From: Planctomycetota bacterium | Lineage (GTDB): Bacteria > Planctomycetota > UBA1135 > GCA-002686595 | DNA: 64,000 nt | NCBI GenBank assembly: GCA_014237855.1 | Contig: JABACD010000002.1 | Coordinates: 238,193-302,192 of the forward strand | Direction of reading: 5' to 3' | Shown: positions 16,893 to 25,655 of the stretch, piece by piece | How the letters are laid out: every line of letters begins with the position of its first letter | Position numbering within the stretch: position 1 is the first letter of the stretch | The notes under the pieces: generated by a model | What the model saw: only the letters and a program-made list of their open reading frames with translations | Databases searched by the model: none | Told to the model about the DNA's origin: nothing | Made by a program: the position numbers and the translations under genes

Positions 16893-18434
16893 ATGCTCAC
16901 GTCACTCAAGCAAATCGCGGAGTCAAGATTCTCGTCATGGCATCTCCTCTTTAGTGTCTTTCTTCTAGCTCCTGCTGCCTTAGCACAGCGAGTCGAACCA
17001 CAGGATTTTCCCAGCGAGGTCGCGGCCTCCATGAGTCTCCAAGGAGGCGCAATCGGAGGAGTTCAAGTTCTTGAGTCCTTTGACCAGACGATGGTGATTG
17101 GATTCGAACATCCTTTGGAGCCCCTGTATCTCGAACTGCAGAAACACTCGGTCAGAGCAGACTCCTTTGAGGTACGAGTCCAGTTGGAAGATGGCAGCTT
17201 CGAGATAGCGCCATCGCAGCCCGTGAACACCTACCGGGGCACGGTCCTCGGAAAGGAAGACAGCCTCGTGGCCGCTTCCTACACAGATGCTGGACTCTAC
17301 GCACGAATTCAACTTGCCAATGGCCGCGAGTATTGGATAGAGCCCGTTGGATCGAATGAGAACTTGATCAGCGCAAGTTCTCACGTGCTATATCAGACAA
17401 ACCAAGTCACGAGTTCTGCAGGAACTTGCGCGGCCGATTTGATCGAGCAGTTCAGGCTTCCGAGCCCTGGCGCAGGCTCGAGTGCTCCCAATGGGGGAAG
17501 TCTTGGAGTTACGACCCGTGGTGGAACCTATGCGCTCGCTGCTCAGACAACAGCTGAGCTGGGGTGTGATGCGGACTACGAGTACTTTCAGCGATGGGGA
17601 TCGGTGAGTGGTGTACAGAACCGAATCGAGTCGGTTGTCAACTCCATGAACATCCAGTACGAGCGAGATGTTTCGATCACACATGCAATCACGACGATAA
17701 TCGTGCGATCATCCTCGAACGATCCCTACAAGAGAAAGGGTGCTGAGCAGCTACTCAATGAATTCCGCAACGAGTGGAACTCCAACCAATCGGGCGTCTC
17801 TCGCGATGTCGCACACCTCTTCACCGGCCGCTCACTCGCTGGAAGCACGATCGGAATTGCATGGATTGGGCAGGTCTGCAATCTGAGCTATGCGTACGGC
17901 TTGGTTCAGTCGGACTTTGATAACAACTTTGCCTGCACCACTGATCTCTCCGCCCACGAGCTGGGGCACAACTGGAATGCGGGTCACTGCTCTTGTACGA
18001 GCTACACGATGAATGCGTACATCACCTGCGCTAACATCTTCAATCCTGCGAATAGTGCTCCCACCATCAGCGCGTACAGGGACTCACAGAGTTGCTTTGG
18101 TCCGGTTGATCCCCCCTCTGATCCGGTCTCGATTCATGTGGGTTCAATCAACCCGGGCACCCAGAACGCCGGTCAAGGCAAGAAGTACGGCAAGGCAACG
18201 GTTTCGATCGTTACCGACACCGGTTCAGCAGCAGCCGGCGCCAGCGTCTCTGGAACCTTCAGTGGTGACTACAACGAGTCCGTTGCCGGCGTGACTGATG
18301 GCTCCGGGAATGTGGTCTTCCTGACCTCTACGACCCAGAAGGGCGGCATCGACTTCACCTTCTGTGTGGATAGCGTTTCGGGCTCACTGCCTTACGTCGC
18401 TGGTGACAACTCCGAGACCTGCGACAGCCTGTAG
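16893..18434 (+). CDS. Secreted reprolysin-like zinc metalloprotease
   Basis: About 513 aa from ATG 16893, which follows GGAG with a 7-nt spacer and opens a signal peptide (LLFSVFLLAPAALAQ). The extended zinc motif HELGHNWNAGH starts at H355, matching HExxHxxGxxH of metzincins, and a Met-turn candidate (YTMNAY) follows about 15 residues later. The upstream segment 'VNSMNIQYERDVSITHAI' fits the M12B catalytic domain. A pro-region of about 230 residues precedes it. The last 100 residues are an Ig-like module (GSINPGTQNAGQGKKYGKA, GVTDGSGNV) known from secreted hydrolases of marine bacteria. Function: extracellular proteolysis of particulate protein. Several Cys pairs (CNLSY, CSCTSY, SQSCFG) suggest disulfides, consistent with secretion. 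Confidence 0.85.
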   Translation: MLTSLKQIAESRFSSWHLLFSVFLLAPAALAQRVEPQDFPSEVAASMSLQGGAIGGVQVLESFDQTMVIGFEHPLEPLYLELQKHSVRADSFEVRVQLEDGSFEIAPSQPVNTYRGTVLGKEDSLVAASYTDAGLYARIQLANGREYWIEPVGSNENLISASSHVLYQTNQVTSSAGTCAADLIEQFRLPSPGAGSSAPNGGSLGVTTRGGTYALAAQTTAELGCDADYEYFQRWGSVSGVQNRIESVVNSMNIQYERDVSITHAITTIIVRSSSNDPYKRKGAEQLLNEFRNEWNSNQSGVSRDVAHLFTGRSLAGSTIGIAWIGQVCNLSYAYGLVQSDFDNNFACTTDLSAHELGHNWNAGHCSCTSYTMNAYITCANIFNPANSAPTISAYRDSQSCFGPVDPPSDPVSIHVGSINPGTQNAGQGKKYGKATVSIVTDTGSAAAGASVSGTFSGDYNESVAGVTDGSGNVVFLTSTTQKGGIDFTFCVDSVSGSLPYVAGDNSETCDSL

Positions 18435-18447
18435 AGTAGTCCCCGGG

Positions 18448-18561
18448 CGCCTCAAGGGCATCTGGAGCGGCCAGCCCACCTCTAGCGAGAGGGGGGCTGG
18501 CCGCTCCCTTGTTGCTGGTCCCCTGATGGTTCCCGGGCCTCCTTGAGGCGATCAGGCGCCC
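18448..18561. repeat. Nested inverted repeats between protease and ECF genes
   Basis: An inner perfect 14-bp inverted repeat, GGAGCGGCCAGCCC at 18464-18477 and its complement at 18494-18507, encloses a 16-nt loop. It is flanked by an outer 10-bp pair, CGCCTCAAGG at 18448-18457 and CCTTGAGGCG at 18541-18550, and GGGCGCC at 18445-18451 also matches GGCGCCC at 18555-18561. The inner hairpin can act as terminator for the protease gene, but only a weak T-run (CCCTTGTTG) follows. Confidence 0.6.
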
Positions 18562-18608
18562 GAGCCAGGCGCTGTGATGAGGGGTGCCGGTTACCGGGAG
18601 ATCACCTG

Positions 18609-18661
18609 ACCCAAAAATAGCTGGCACGAAAAAAATTCGTATTCCATCGATTTTTTTGGGT
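18609..18661. repeat. AT-rich inverted repeat upstream of the ECF gene
   Basis: ACCCAAAAA at 18609-18617 pairs with TTTTTGGGT at 18653-18661, and a smaller ACGAA...TTCGT hairpin sits inside. It lies about 70 bp before the sigma factor ATG and is far more AT-rich than its surroundings. It could be an operator, a promoter-region structure or a second terminator hairpin for the protease gene. Confidence 0.4.
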
Positions 18662-18729
18662 TAGAGGTGAACTCCGGGGGCTAACCCACGCCGGAGTAAG
18701 GCGAGCGAGGACCCTGTGGAGTAATATTT

Positions 18730-19362
18730 GTGATGATGACCCCCCAAAAAAGTGATCCACAAGCGAACTTCTTGAGGACCCTGGAGCAGGCCAGGGCCGG
18801 AGACTCAGAGGCCATGGAGGCCCTGTTCACCGGCTACTACCCGCGAGTCAGCAAGATGGTTCATGAGGGTCTGGCTCGGGACTTGCGGACCAAACGTCCC
18901 TGGCTGGCGACGCGATTCAGCACTGGTGACGTTGTTCAGGAGGTGTTTCGCTCACTCCTCAAGGATCTCAGCGGGTTTCGCGGCACCAGCGAGGACGCAT
19001 TTCGAGGTTACCTGGCGATGGTGGTGCGGAATCGACTCCTGGATGCGATTCGCTTCCATGAATCAGCGCAGCGCGATGGCCGCATCACCTCAAGGTCTCC
19101 CGAGGGGCTGGATCCGGCCGGACCAAGCCCTGACCCTGTAGCAGAGGCTGAGAATGCCGAGGAAGCCAAGGACTTACATGAAACCCTCCAGACCTTCCCG
19201 GAGCATGAACAGCTCTTACTTCGGGCACGCCTGGAGCAAGGAGTCAAGTTCCAGGACCTGGCCGACCAACTCGGCTACCCATCCAAGGCTGCAGCTCGGC
19301 GGGCCTTCTACTCCGCACAGGCGCTGCTGGTAATCCGGTTGGGGCAACTACGCTCCGAGTAA
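18730..19362 (+). CDS. ECF-type RNA polymerase sigma factor
   Basis: 210 aa. Region 2 is visible as 'FSTGDVVQEVFRSLLKDLSGF' and 'YLAMVVRNRLLDAIRFHESAQRDGR', and region 4 as LQTFPEHEQLLLRARLEQGVKFQDLADQLG followed by SKAAARRAFYSAQA, which should form the -35-binding helix-turn-helix. The linker is rich in Pro, Asp and Glu. The kinase gene begins 3 bp after the stop, an arrangement common in Planctomycetes where ECF factors are linked with Ser/Thr kinases in place of classic anti-sigma factors. Inferred regulation: phosphorylation by, or signalling with, the downstream kinase. The start is the first of three consecutive ATG codons; GGAG about 11 nt upstream is a distant Shine-Dalgarno match. 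Confidence 0.87.
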   Translation: MMMTPQKSDPQANFLRTLEQARAGDSEAMEALFTGYYPRVSKMVHEGLARDLRTKRPWLATRFSTGDVVQEVFRSLLKDLSGFRGTSEDAFRGYLAMVVRNRLLDAIRFHESAQRDGRITSRSPEGLDPAGPSPDPVAEAENAEEAKDLHETLQTFPEHEQLLLRARLEQGVKFQDLADQLGYPSKAAARRAFYSAQALLVIRLGQLRSE

Positions 19363-19365
19363 ATC

Positions 19366-21828
19366 ATGTCAACCAATCCCCTCAGCGACCCCCAGCTTCC
19401 CGGGCTTGTGCAGTCTGCGCTGGAAATGTGGGACGAGGGCATTGAGCCATGCTTTGAAGTGATTTGTAGCGAACGGCCGGATCTACAGAAAGCCGTAGAA
19501 GACTCAGTGAGAATTAGCAGGCAGCTCCCGACTCTCCGGCGTGAATCAGCCCTCCTGGACCGTCTTGTCGGGCGTCTGATTGCCAACCGCTATGAACTGA
19601 AGGTGCGTTTGGGTGCGGGGGCGATGGGAGTTGTCTACCTCGCGACGGACCAAGAGCTCGGTCGGTCGGTGGCGATAAAGATCCTTCGTTCGGAGTTCCT
19701 CGACGAACTCGAGTCTGAGCACCGTTTCTCGCGCGAGGCCGAGGCCTTGGCCGCGGTGCGACACGACTCCGTTGTCACGATTTTTGACCGCGGACGGACA
19801 GCAGAGGATGATCCCTACATCGTCATGGAGTTGCTCGAAGGGCAACCGCTGAACAAGATTCTAGAAGAGGGAAGGCGTATCTCGAGTCACGGAGTCCCTG
19901 CTAGCGGTTGGATCGCAAAGCACCTGGATACCGAGGACTTGGACGAGCCGAGTTACATCCGTACGGTCGTCAGCTGGGCAGCGGATCTGGCGAGTGGGCT
20001 TGCGGCGACTCATCAGAGCGGGATCTATCATCGGGATGTGAAGCCTTCGAACGTCTTCATTCGAAGGAATGGTAGACCCGTCTTGCTGGACTTTGGAATC
20101 GCCGCGCAGGTCAGCCAGGCGACCATTACACGCGAAGATGCGACGCTCGGGACTCCGGCCTACATGGCTCCTGAGACTCTCGAGGCAGACTCAAGACCGA
20201 ATGAGTCCGTGGACATCTATGGGCTGGCGGCAACGCTCTACCACATGCTGACCCTGCGTTCACCCTATGAGGGGTCTCCGACTCAGATTCTCACGCAGCT
20301 AGCCACCAAGGATCCTGTGGTGGCGAGCAAGGCCAACCCCGGGCTGCCCAAGGATCTCCAGGCGATACTGGACCGGGGCATGTCCAGGCGCATCTCGAAT
20401 CGCTACCAAACGGCGAGCGAGTTTGAGTCCGATCTCCGTGCTTTCCTGGACTATCGTCCCGTCAAGGCGCGCGCTGTCACTCCACTGAGTCGAGTAAGAC
20501 AGCGGCTCTTCAGGTCTCAAGCGTTCGTTGCAGGGGCCTCGGTGGCCGGCCTTGCCCTGCTTTCCGTCGGGGCCTACCTGGGTTGGGGGGTCTGGGTCTC
20601 GCATCGCAGCAAAGCCCACATGGACCTGTGGCAGCACCTGCCGCCGAACGTGACGATCATCTCGCCCTCCAGCCGGACCATGTCCATGGAGGCAGGCCGT
20701 GGAGAGCTGGAAGACCTGCTAGACGAAGCAGCGAGCACGTGCGTGGACGTGCTTCCAACCTACCTGATTCGTGGAGCATTCCGGCTCGACCATGGCGATC
20801 AAGAAGGAGCGGCCCAGGACCTCGATCGCGTAGCCGCATCCGTTGGGACGGAGTACGCCAGGGGTCTGGCGGCACTCTATGCTTCGGCTCCGGAGGGCGC
20901 TCTCGAGATAGATTGCTCCAGCCTCGGGGAGCCGGAGGATGAGCGAGATGTCTATCTTGCAGCATTTCATGCAATGCGCGCGCAGGACACGGGCCGTGCC
21001 GAGAGCCTGCTTCAGGACCCTCGTCTCTCCGACTACCTGCCCGCTCGTGAACTGAGACTTCTCTTCCTCTCTAAAGATCCGACCCGGATGTTCGAAGAGG
21101 CCGTCTCCATCGAAGACTCACTCGGGCGGCGGACTGCCAATACTGCCTACCTAATGGGCCTGTCACTGATATGGCTGAGGCACTACGGAAAGGCACATCA
21201 GGTTCTCGAGGAAGGAGTCGCGTTGGCTCCGAAGAGCTCACGGCTGCGTGTCAACGCTGCGAAGGCTGCGGAAAGAGTCGGACAGGTTCAGACCGCACGA
21301 GAGCACCTGGAGTACGCAATCAGGATGGACCCGAACTACTGGCGCCCCTACGTCAACCTGACGCGCCTGCTGGTCGATCAGGGAGACTTGAGCGGGGCCA
21401 GCCGAGTCCTGCTCTCCGCACCTCCTGGATTGGATGAGGGCATGAAAGAGCCCCGGCCAATGCTGGAGGGCGAGATCGAGACCGAGCGCGCGATCATTCA
21501 GTACGCGTCCGGCCAATTCGACAAATCTATCCAATCGGCAAAGGTAGCCCTCAAGCGCTTCCAGGAGGCTGCAGAGCTACCTAGATACAAGAAAAATGCC
21601 CGTGCAGCGATGAGTCAGGCGCTAGCGACGGGCGACCAGGGTGCCGTCCTGGAGGCACTGGCCAACTTAGTTGTGGAAGATCCTCTGCACTGGAGAAGAT
21701 TGAATATTCTGGTTGACTGGGTGCCAGAGGATTCCAGCGAACCGAATTCGATCTTCCTGAAGGATGTGCTCCAGTCAATCAGCGAGGAACTGGCCGCTCG
21801 TGGACAGCAGAGTGTCAGCGAGAACTAG
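19366..21828 (+). CDS. Membrane Ser/Thr protein kinase with TPR-like C-terminus
   Basis: 820 aa. Pkn2/Hanks-type kinase: glycine loop LGAGAMGVVYLA near residue 80, catalytic Lys K105 in VAIKIL, catalytic loop HRDVKPSN with Asp D224, DFGIA, and the activation segment ending TPAYMAPE. The stretch between the hinge (VMELLEG) and the catalytic loop is longer than usual, with about 25 extra residues. After the kinase comes one transmembrane segment (about 385-410, 'FVAGASVAGLALLSVGAYLG') and then about 400 residues of helical repeats that read like divergent TPRs (KAHQVLEEGVALAPKS, TAREHLEYAIRMDPNYWRPY). The first 70 residues are a short helical region common in ECF-linked kinases. Cotranscription with the sigma factor is implied by the 3-bp gap. 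Likely role: sensing through the repeat region and controlling the ECF regulon. Confidence 0.9.
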   Translation: MSTNPLSDPQLPGLVQSALEMWDEGIEPCFEVICSERPDLQKAVEDSVRISRQLPTLRRESALLDRLVGRLIANRYELKVRLGAGAMGVVYLATDQELGRSVAIKILRSEFLDELESEHRFSREAEALAAVRHDSVVTIFDRGRTAEDDPYIVMELLEGQPLNKILEEGRRISSHGVPASGWIAKHLDTEDLDEPSYIRTVVSWAADLASGLAATHQSGIYHRDVKPSNVFIRRNGRPVLLDFGIAAQVSQATITREDATLGTPAYMAPETLEADSRPNESVDIYGLAATLYHMLTLRSPYEGSPTQILTQLATKDPVVASKANPGLPKDLQAILDRGMSRRISNRYQTASEFESDLRAFLDYRPVKARAVTPLSRVRQRLFRSQAFVAGASVAGLALLSVGAYLGWGVWVSHRSKAHMDLWQHLPPNVTIISPSSRTMSMEAGRGELEDLLDEAASTCVDVLPTYLIRGAFRLDHGDQEGAAQDLDRVAASVGTEYARGLAALYASAPEGALEIDCSSLGEPEDERDVYLAAFHAMRAQDTGRAESLLQDPRLSDYLPARELRLLFLSKDPTRMFEEAVSIEDSLGRRTANTAYLMGLSLIWLRHYGKAHQVLEEGVALAPKSSRLRVNAAKAAERVGQVQTAREHLEYAIRMDPNYWRPYVNLTRLLVDQGDLSGASRVLLSAPPGLDEGMKEPRPMLEGEIETERAIIQYASGQFDKSIQSAKVALKRFQEAAELPRYKKNARAAMSQALATGDQGAVLEALANLVVEDPLHWRRLNILVDWVPEDSSEPNSIFLKDVLQSISEELAARGQQSVSEN

Positions 21829-21879
21829 AGAAAACCAATCAGCTTGCAATACCCCCGAACCTTGAGAGAGTCCATTTCG

Positions 21880-23415
21880 ATGTCATCTAGATTACCCGTG
21901 ATTTCCGCCCTTTCGCTCGCCGTGCTGATCTCCGCTACGCCGACTGTTGTTGGCCAGTCCCTCGCGCCTAGTCGCCGTGGCGGATTTGCTGGGGCTTTGG
22001 CCCACGCGCACTACCTGTCCAATCCTTCTAGCCAAGTCCTGGCGCCGTTCATCAAGGAACCTGGCAATCAGACATCGGACCCGCTGCAGTGGTCTCAGCA
22101 AAGCTACCCCGGGGGGCCGGACTACGACCTGAACACCATGTTTCCAGGCATTGCGGCACTCGTAGAGATCAATGGTCATTCAACGGGTAACGATGACATC
22201 CCAGAGTGGGAAGACAAACCCGATGGAACAAGAGGGCCGAAACTCTCGCAGATCGGCTGGATGCAGATAGCCGTGTCGGTCAACAACAGCGCACAAGGTC
22301 TACCCGGCAGTGTGATCAGAAGAAGGACGAACTTCTCACCGCCCAAGAGGAATACTCCTGGTGCGGAACTGATCGGCTATTACTTCTCTGAGAGCACGGG
22401 TATTGATCCCTCCCTGCCGGGAGTCTCTCTTCTGGAACAGTCAAGTGAGGCCATAGGATTCTCGGCGATGCCGCCCACCCTACCAGATCAGGACATCAGC
22501 GCAATTGATTGGGGTCTCGGGGTGCAAACCACCGCCTCGGGCGGACTGACGCCGCAGTTGCTGTTCACCCATCAGAACAAGTACTTCTTCACGGTCACAA
22601 GGCAATCGGCCGAGGCCCTGAACAACTACTATAATCAACAACAGGGATCGGACGAGTTCGCTACTAGCGGCAGCACCCAGAAGAAGGCCAATGCCGCGAC
22701 GATCTACCAGCTGACATGGAACGCCAATTCATGGACTGCTAAGCCAGAGGTCTACAGGACCGCCTCTAGCCTGGGCTTGAATGAAGGGAACGATGATGTC
22801 GATGCGGTCGCAGTCAATGCACTATTCGGCAGGGTCATCTTCTCCACTCAGGGTGTCCAGGGGCGCTCCCAGCTCCTGTTACACGAACCTACTGTTGGCG
22901 GCCATGAGGAACTTACCGACAACGGCCCGCTGGTGGCGCGCAAGCTGGGATCATCAGATGACACCGATGACATTGACTCGGTTGCCATCATCGATCCGGG
23001 GCACGAGTCTCAGTTTCTGCATGCGACGCATCTCGCAACTCCTATGTCCAACCACCTGAATCCCAACGGTGGCAGATACAACATGGGCATCTCTGTGACC
23101 CGCGGAATGTCAACCACAGGTACTTCCGGTCCGGAGTCGCACTTTGTTCAGGTCTCCGGGTGGGGCAGGGCGCCCGCGAAGAAGAGCTACGTCCACCTGT
23201 TCGTGTGCAAGAACTACAATCCAAATAACCCTGACCAGGCAGTCTGGTCACACGTCGGCACGATTCCCCGATCTGCAAAGGATGAGGACGTGAGCCTCGA
23301 GTTGCCGGTTCCTTCGGGTGGTTCTGGCGCAAACGTCGGTTACACTGCGGTGCTCACCAATACATCCAACAGTCTGATGAGCCTCAGCCTCGTAGGGGTG
23401 ATCCTCAATCCGTAA
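21880..23415 (+). CDS. Secreted protein of unknown function in the ECF/kinase operon
   Basis: About 511 aa from ATG 21880, which opens a clear signal peptide (LPVISALSLAVLISATPTVVGQ); the frame also runs from a TTG at 21844. I recognise no family. Visible features are acidic clusters that recur along the chain (GNDDIPEWED, EGNDDVDAVAVN, SSDDTDDIDSVAIID), a Gly/Ser/Asn-rich composition, very few Cys, and a beta-rich look suggesting a propeller-like or adhesive fold. It begins about 50 bp after the kinase stop on the same strand with no terminator between, and a strong intrinsic terminator closes the unit. It may be the exported effector or a sensed component of the ECF/kinase system; this is inference from position. 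Confidence 0.7.
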   Translation: MSSRLPVISALSLAVLISATPTVVGQSLAPSRRGGFAGALAHAHYLSNPSSQVLAPFIKEPGNQTSDPLQWSQQSYPGGPDYDLNTMFPGIAALVEINGHSTGNDDIPEWEDKPDGTRGPKLSQIGWMQIAVSVNNSAQGLPGSVIRRRTNFSPPKRNTPGAELIGYYFSESTGIDPSLPGVSLLEQSSEAIGFSAMPPTLPDQDISAIDWGLGVQTTASGGLTPQLLFTHQNKYFFTVTRQSAEALNNYYNQQQGSDEFATSGSTQKKANAATIYQLTWNANSWTAKPEVYRTASSLGLNEGNDDVDAVAVNALFGRVIFSTQGVQGRSQLLLHEPTVGGHEELTDNGPLVARKLGSSDDTDDIDSVAIIDPGHESQFLHATHLATPMSNHLNPNGGRYNMGISVTRGMSTTGTSGPESHFVQVSGWGRAPAKKSYVHLFVCKNYNPNNPDQAVWSHVGTIPRSAKDEDVSLELPVPSGGSGANVGYTAVLTNTSNSLMSLSLVGVILNP

Positions 23416-23437
23416 ATCGCATCGGGATTGAGCTCAG

Positions 23438-23470
23438 GCCTGCCGGTATTCACAACCGGCAGGCTTTTTT
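23438..23470 (+). terminator. Intrinsic terminator of the ECF/kinase operon
   Basis: A perfect 10-bp stem, GCCTGCCGGT at 23438-23447 and ACCGGCAGGC at 23455-23464, encloses a 7-nt loop and is followed directly by TTTTTT. This is the cleanest rho-independent terminator in the window and lies 23 bp after the stop codon of the secreted protein gene. Confidence 0.92.
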
Positions 23471-23472
23471 CT

Positions 23473-23509
23473 TGCCCGCCTCCAAATAGGAGCGGGCAGT
23501 CTTCTTTTC
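23473..23509 (+). terminator. Second, imperfect terminator-like hairpin
   Basis: TGCCCGCCTCC and GGAGCGGGCA form a stem with one bulged C and a short AAATA loop; a T-rich run (TCTTCTTTTC) follows. It sits 2 bp after the first terminator, giving a tandem arrangement before the histidine kinase promoter. Confidence 0.55.
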
Positions 23510-23635
23510 GCGAGCGGCTTGCAGCCGGGAGGATGCAGGGTTTACGAAAACCCGGGCAACTAGTGCCTGATCAAGAACTGCTTCCACGGGTGCAATAGAT
23601 AGAGGCGCGCGCTGGAGGGTGACCAAGTGCAAGCC

Positions 23636-23666
23636 TTGAAAAGCGACCCAGTTCTTTTCTTATAAT
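23636..23666 (+). promoter_or_regulatory. Putative promoter of the hybrid histidine kinase
   Basis: A perfect -10 hexamer TATAAT lies at 23661-23666. The best -35 is TTGAAA at 23636-23641 with a 19-nt spacer, longer than ideal. The ATG is about 42 bp downstream. A GGGGAGG sequence at 23680-23686 is too far from the ATG to be a standard Shine-Dalgarno site. Confidence 0.45.
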
Positions 23667-23707
23667 CACCGGCTGAGCAAGGGGAGGTCCCAGCCGCCGC
23701 ACTGACC

Positions 23708-25600
23708 ATGCATGACTACGAGCAACTGTTCCAGTTGACCGCAGATGCCATCTGCGACTTGACTACCGATGGCCAGATTCGGAGAGTGAATCAGGCCTGT
23801 CGAGATATGGTGTGTGACGCCCTGCCTGAAGAGGGTGGCAGCATGTTCGATATTTTTGACCAACCCGGTCGGGAGAGGCTGAGGGTCGCTCTGGATAGCT
23901 TGAGTGAGTCCTCTCCAACGGGAGAGATCGAGGGGCAGGTCCTCGGTACGAACATTTGGAGCAGCTGGCAGCTGACCTATCTGGATCATGAAGAGGTCAT
24001 CGCTGTGGGCCGTGACATCTCGTCTCATCATGAGACTACAGCTGCTCTTGCCGATAAGACCGCATTCCTCCACTCGATCATCGATGCTGAGCCCGAGTGC
24101 GTGAAGATGGTATCGGCATCCGGCGATCTGATCGACATGAACAGGGCCGGCCTCAAGATGGTTGGAGCTCAGGGTCCTGAAGAGGTGATGGGGCTCTCGG
24201 TTTATGATTTGATTGCTCCGGAGGACCGTGAGCGTTTTATCGACTTCAACGAAAGGGTCTGTCGGGGCGAAGGTGGGGAGCTGAGCTTCGATATAGTCGG
24301 TTTGGACGGTAGTCGACGCTCGATGGAAACAACGGCTGTTCCCCTCCCGATGACTCCTGGGGGCGAGCTATTACACCTGGCTATCACGCGAGATGTATCT
24401 CAAAGGCGAATGCTCGAGCACAAGCTGCGGCAGGCTCAGAAGATGGAGGCCATCGGCCGACTGGCCGGCGGCGTCGCTCATGACTTCAACAATCTCCTGA
24501 CAGCGATAATCGGTTTCTCGGAACTCGCTCTTCAAGAAGCTGGTACGGAGTCGGTCGTTGCTGAAGACTTGAATCAGATCAAGGCTACCGGCGAACGGGC
24601 TTCTCGGCTGACGCAGAAGCTACTCACTTTTGCTCGGCAGCAACCGGTACGGTACGAGGCCATCTCGCTTGCAGACCTGACCCTGAGTATTCAGGAGATG
24701 TTGGAGCGCCTCATTGGTGAGAATTACGTGCTCGAGATGCAGGTGGATCCTGATTCACCATCTGTGTGTGCAGATCGAGGTCACCTCGAGCAGCTTCTGC
24801 TCAATCTGGTCTTGAATGCCAGAGATGCCGCAGATGAGGGTGGCCGAATTACCGTGTCAGTTGGACAACAGGACATCACACCGCAGAGAGCGAATGAGCT
24901 GGGCTGTGGCCCGGGGAATCACCTCGAGCTTCTCATCAATGATGATGGTATGGGAATTCCGGAAGATGTGTTGCCGCACATTTTCGATCCCTTCTTCAGC
25001 ACGAAAGCGACAGGGTCGGGTACAGGACTTGGCTTGGCAACCTGCTACGGAATCGTCGCGCAACTCAACGGCTATATTGGCGTAGAGAGCGAGCCTGGTG
25101 AAGGAGCAACATTTTCCATCCTGATTCCAGCAGTAGGGGCAAGTGACTGCATTCTACAGTCATCAGAATCTTCCGAACCGCGCTCCGGGGAAGGTGGTGT
25201 GGTTCTGGTCGTCGAGGATGAACCCATTGTGAGGTCAGCGGTGGCACGCATGCTGCGCTCTGAAGGGTACATGGTATACGAGAGCGGCACTCCCAGTGAC
25301 GCGATCATGATGGCGGAGAGGCTGGAGAGTATCTCCCTGTTGGTGACAGACATGACCATGCCCGAGATGAATGGCTCTGCTCTTGCACGTCAACTGCGTC
25401 AGCAGCATCCAGAACTGCCGGTGCTCTACATCACTGGCTATCTGCTGGACGATTCGGATGAACTATCGGGGCAGATCGAGTCAGGGGAGATACTGAAGAA
25501 GCCGTTCACACTTCATTCCCTGTCACTGGCTGTTGGGCGCGCGATCCATCGGGACCGAACCAGGCACACTGGTATCAGCCAGCCTGAATTAGCCGAGTAG
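23708..25600 (+). CDS. PAS-PAS hybrid histidine kinase with C-terminal receiver
   Basis: 630 aa, no transmembrane segment, so probably cytoplasmic. Two PAS-like regions (about 1-110 and 118-240, the second with DGSRRSMETTAVPL and DVSQRRMLE) precede the kinase core. The H-box reads GGVAHDFNNLLTAI with phospho-acceptor H258. The ATPase domain shows an N-box LVLNARDAA, a G1 DDGMGIP and a G2 GTGLGLATCYGI. A receiver domain occupies about 497-620 with the acidic pair VVEDEP, phospho-acceptor D548 in LLVTDMTMPEMNG, and the conserved Lys in KKPF. This 'HDFNN' subgroup is common in environmental bacteria as a phosphorelay hybrid. No output domain or cognate regulator is adjacent; the next gene is convergent. 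The signal sensed by the PAS domains is unknown. Confidence 0.9.
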   Translation: MHDYEQLFQLTADAICDLTTDGQIRRVNQACRDMVCDALPEEGGSMFDIFDQPGRERLRVALDSLSESSPTGEIEGQVLGTNIWSSWQLTYLDHEEVIAVGRDISSHHETTAALADKTAFLHSIIDAEPECVKMVSASGDLIDMNRAGLKMVGAQGPEEVMGLSVYDLIAPEDRERFIDFNERVCRGEGGELSFDIVGLDGSRRSMETTAVPLPMTPGGELLHLAITRDVSQRRMLEHKLRQAQKMEAIGRLAGGVAHDFNNLLTAIIGFSELALQEAGTESVVAEDLNQIKATGERASRLTQKLLTFARQQPVRYEAISLADLTLSIQEMLERLIGENYVLEMQVDPDSPSVCADRGHLEQLLLNLVLNARDAADEGGRITVSVGQQDITPQRANELGCGPGNHLELLINDDGMGIPEDVLPHIFDPFFSTKATGSGTGLGLATCYGIVAQLNGYIGVESEPGEGATFSILIPAVGASDCILQSSESSEPRSGEGGVVLVVEDEPIVRSAVARMLRSEGYMVYESGTPSDAIMMAERLESISLLVTDMTMPEMNGSALARQLRQQHPELPVLYITGYLLDDSDELSGQIESGEILKKPFTLHSLSLAVGRAIHRDRTRHTGISQPELAE

Positions 25601-25655
25601 CCTGCTCGCTTCATTGAGATGGGTGGCGCCAGCCTCTTGGTCGACCGGGCGGTGG

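Noticed and set aside
18622..18640. Sigma54-like TGGCAC element upstream of the ECF gene
   Set aside because: TGGCAC matches the -24 box, but the required GC at -12 (TTGC) is missing; the following bases are an A-run.
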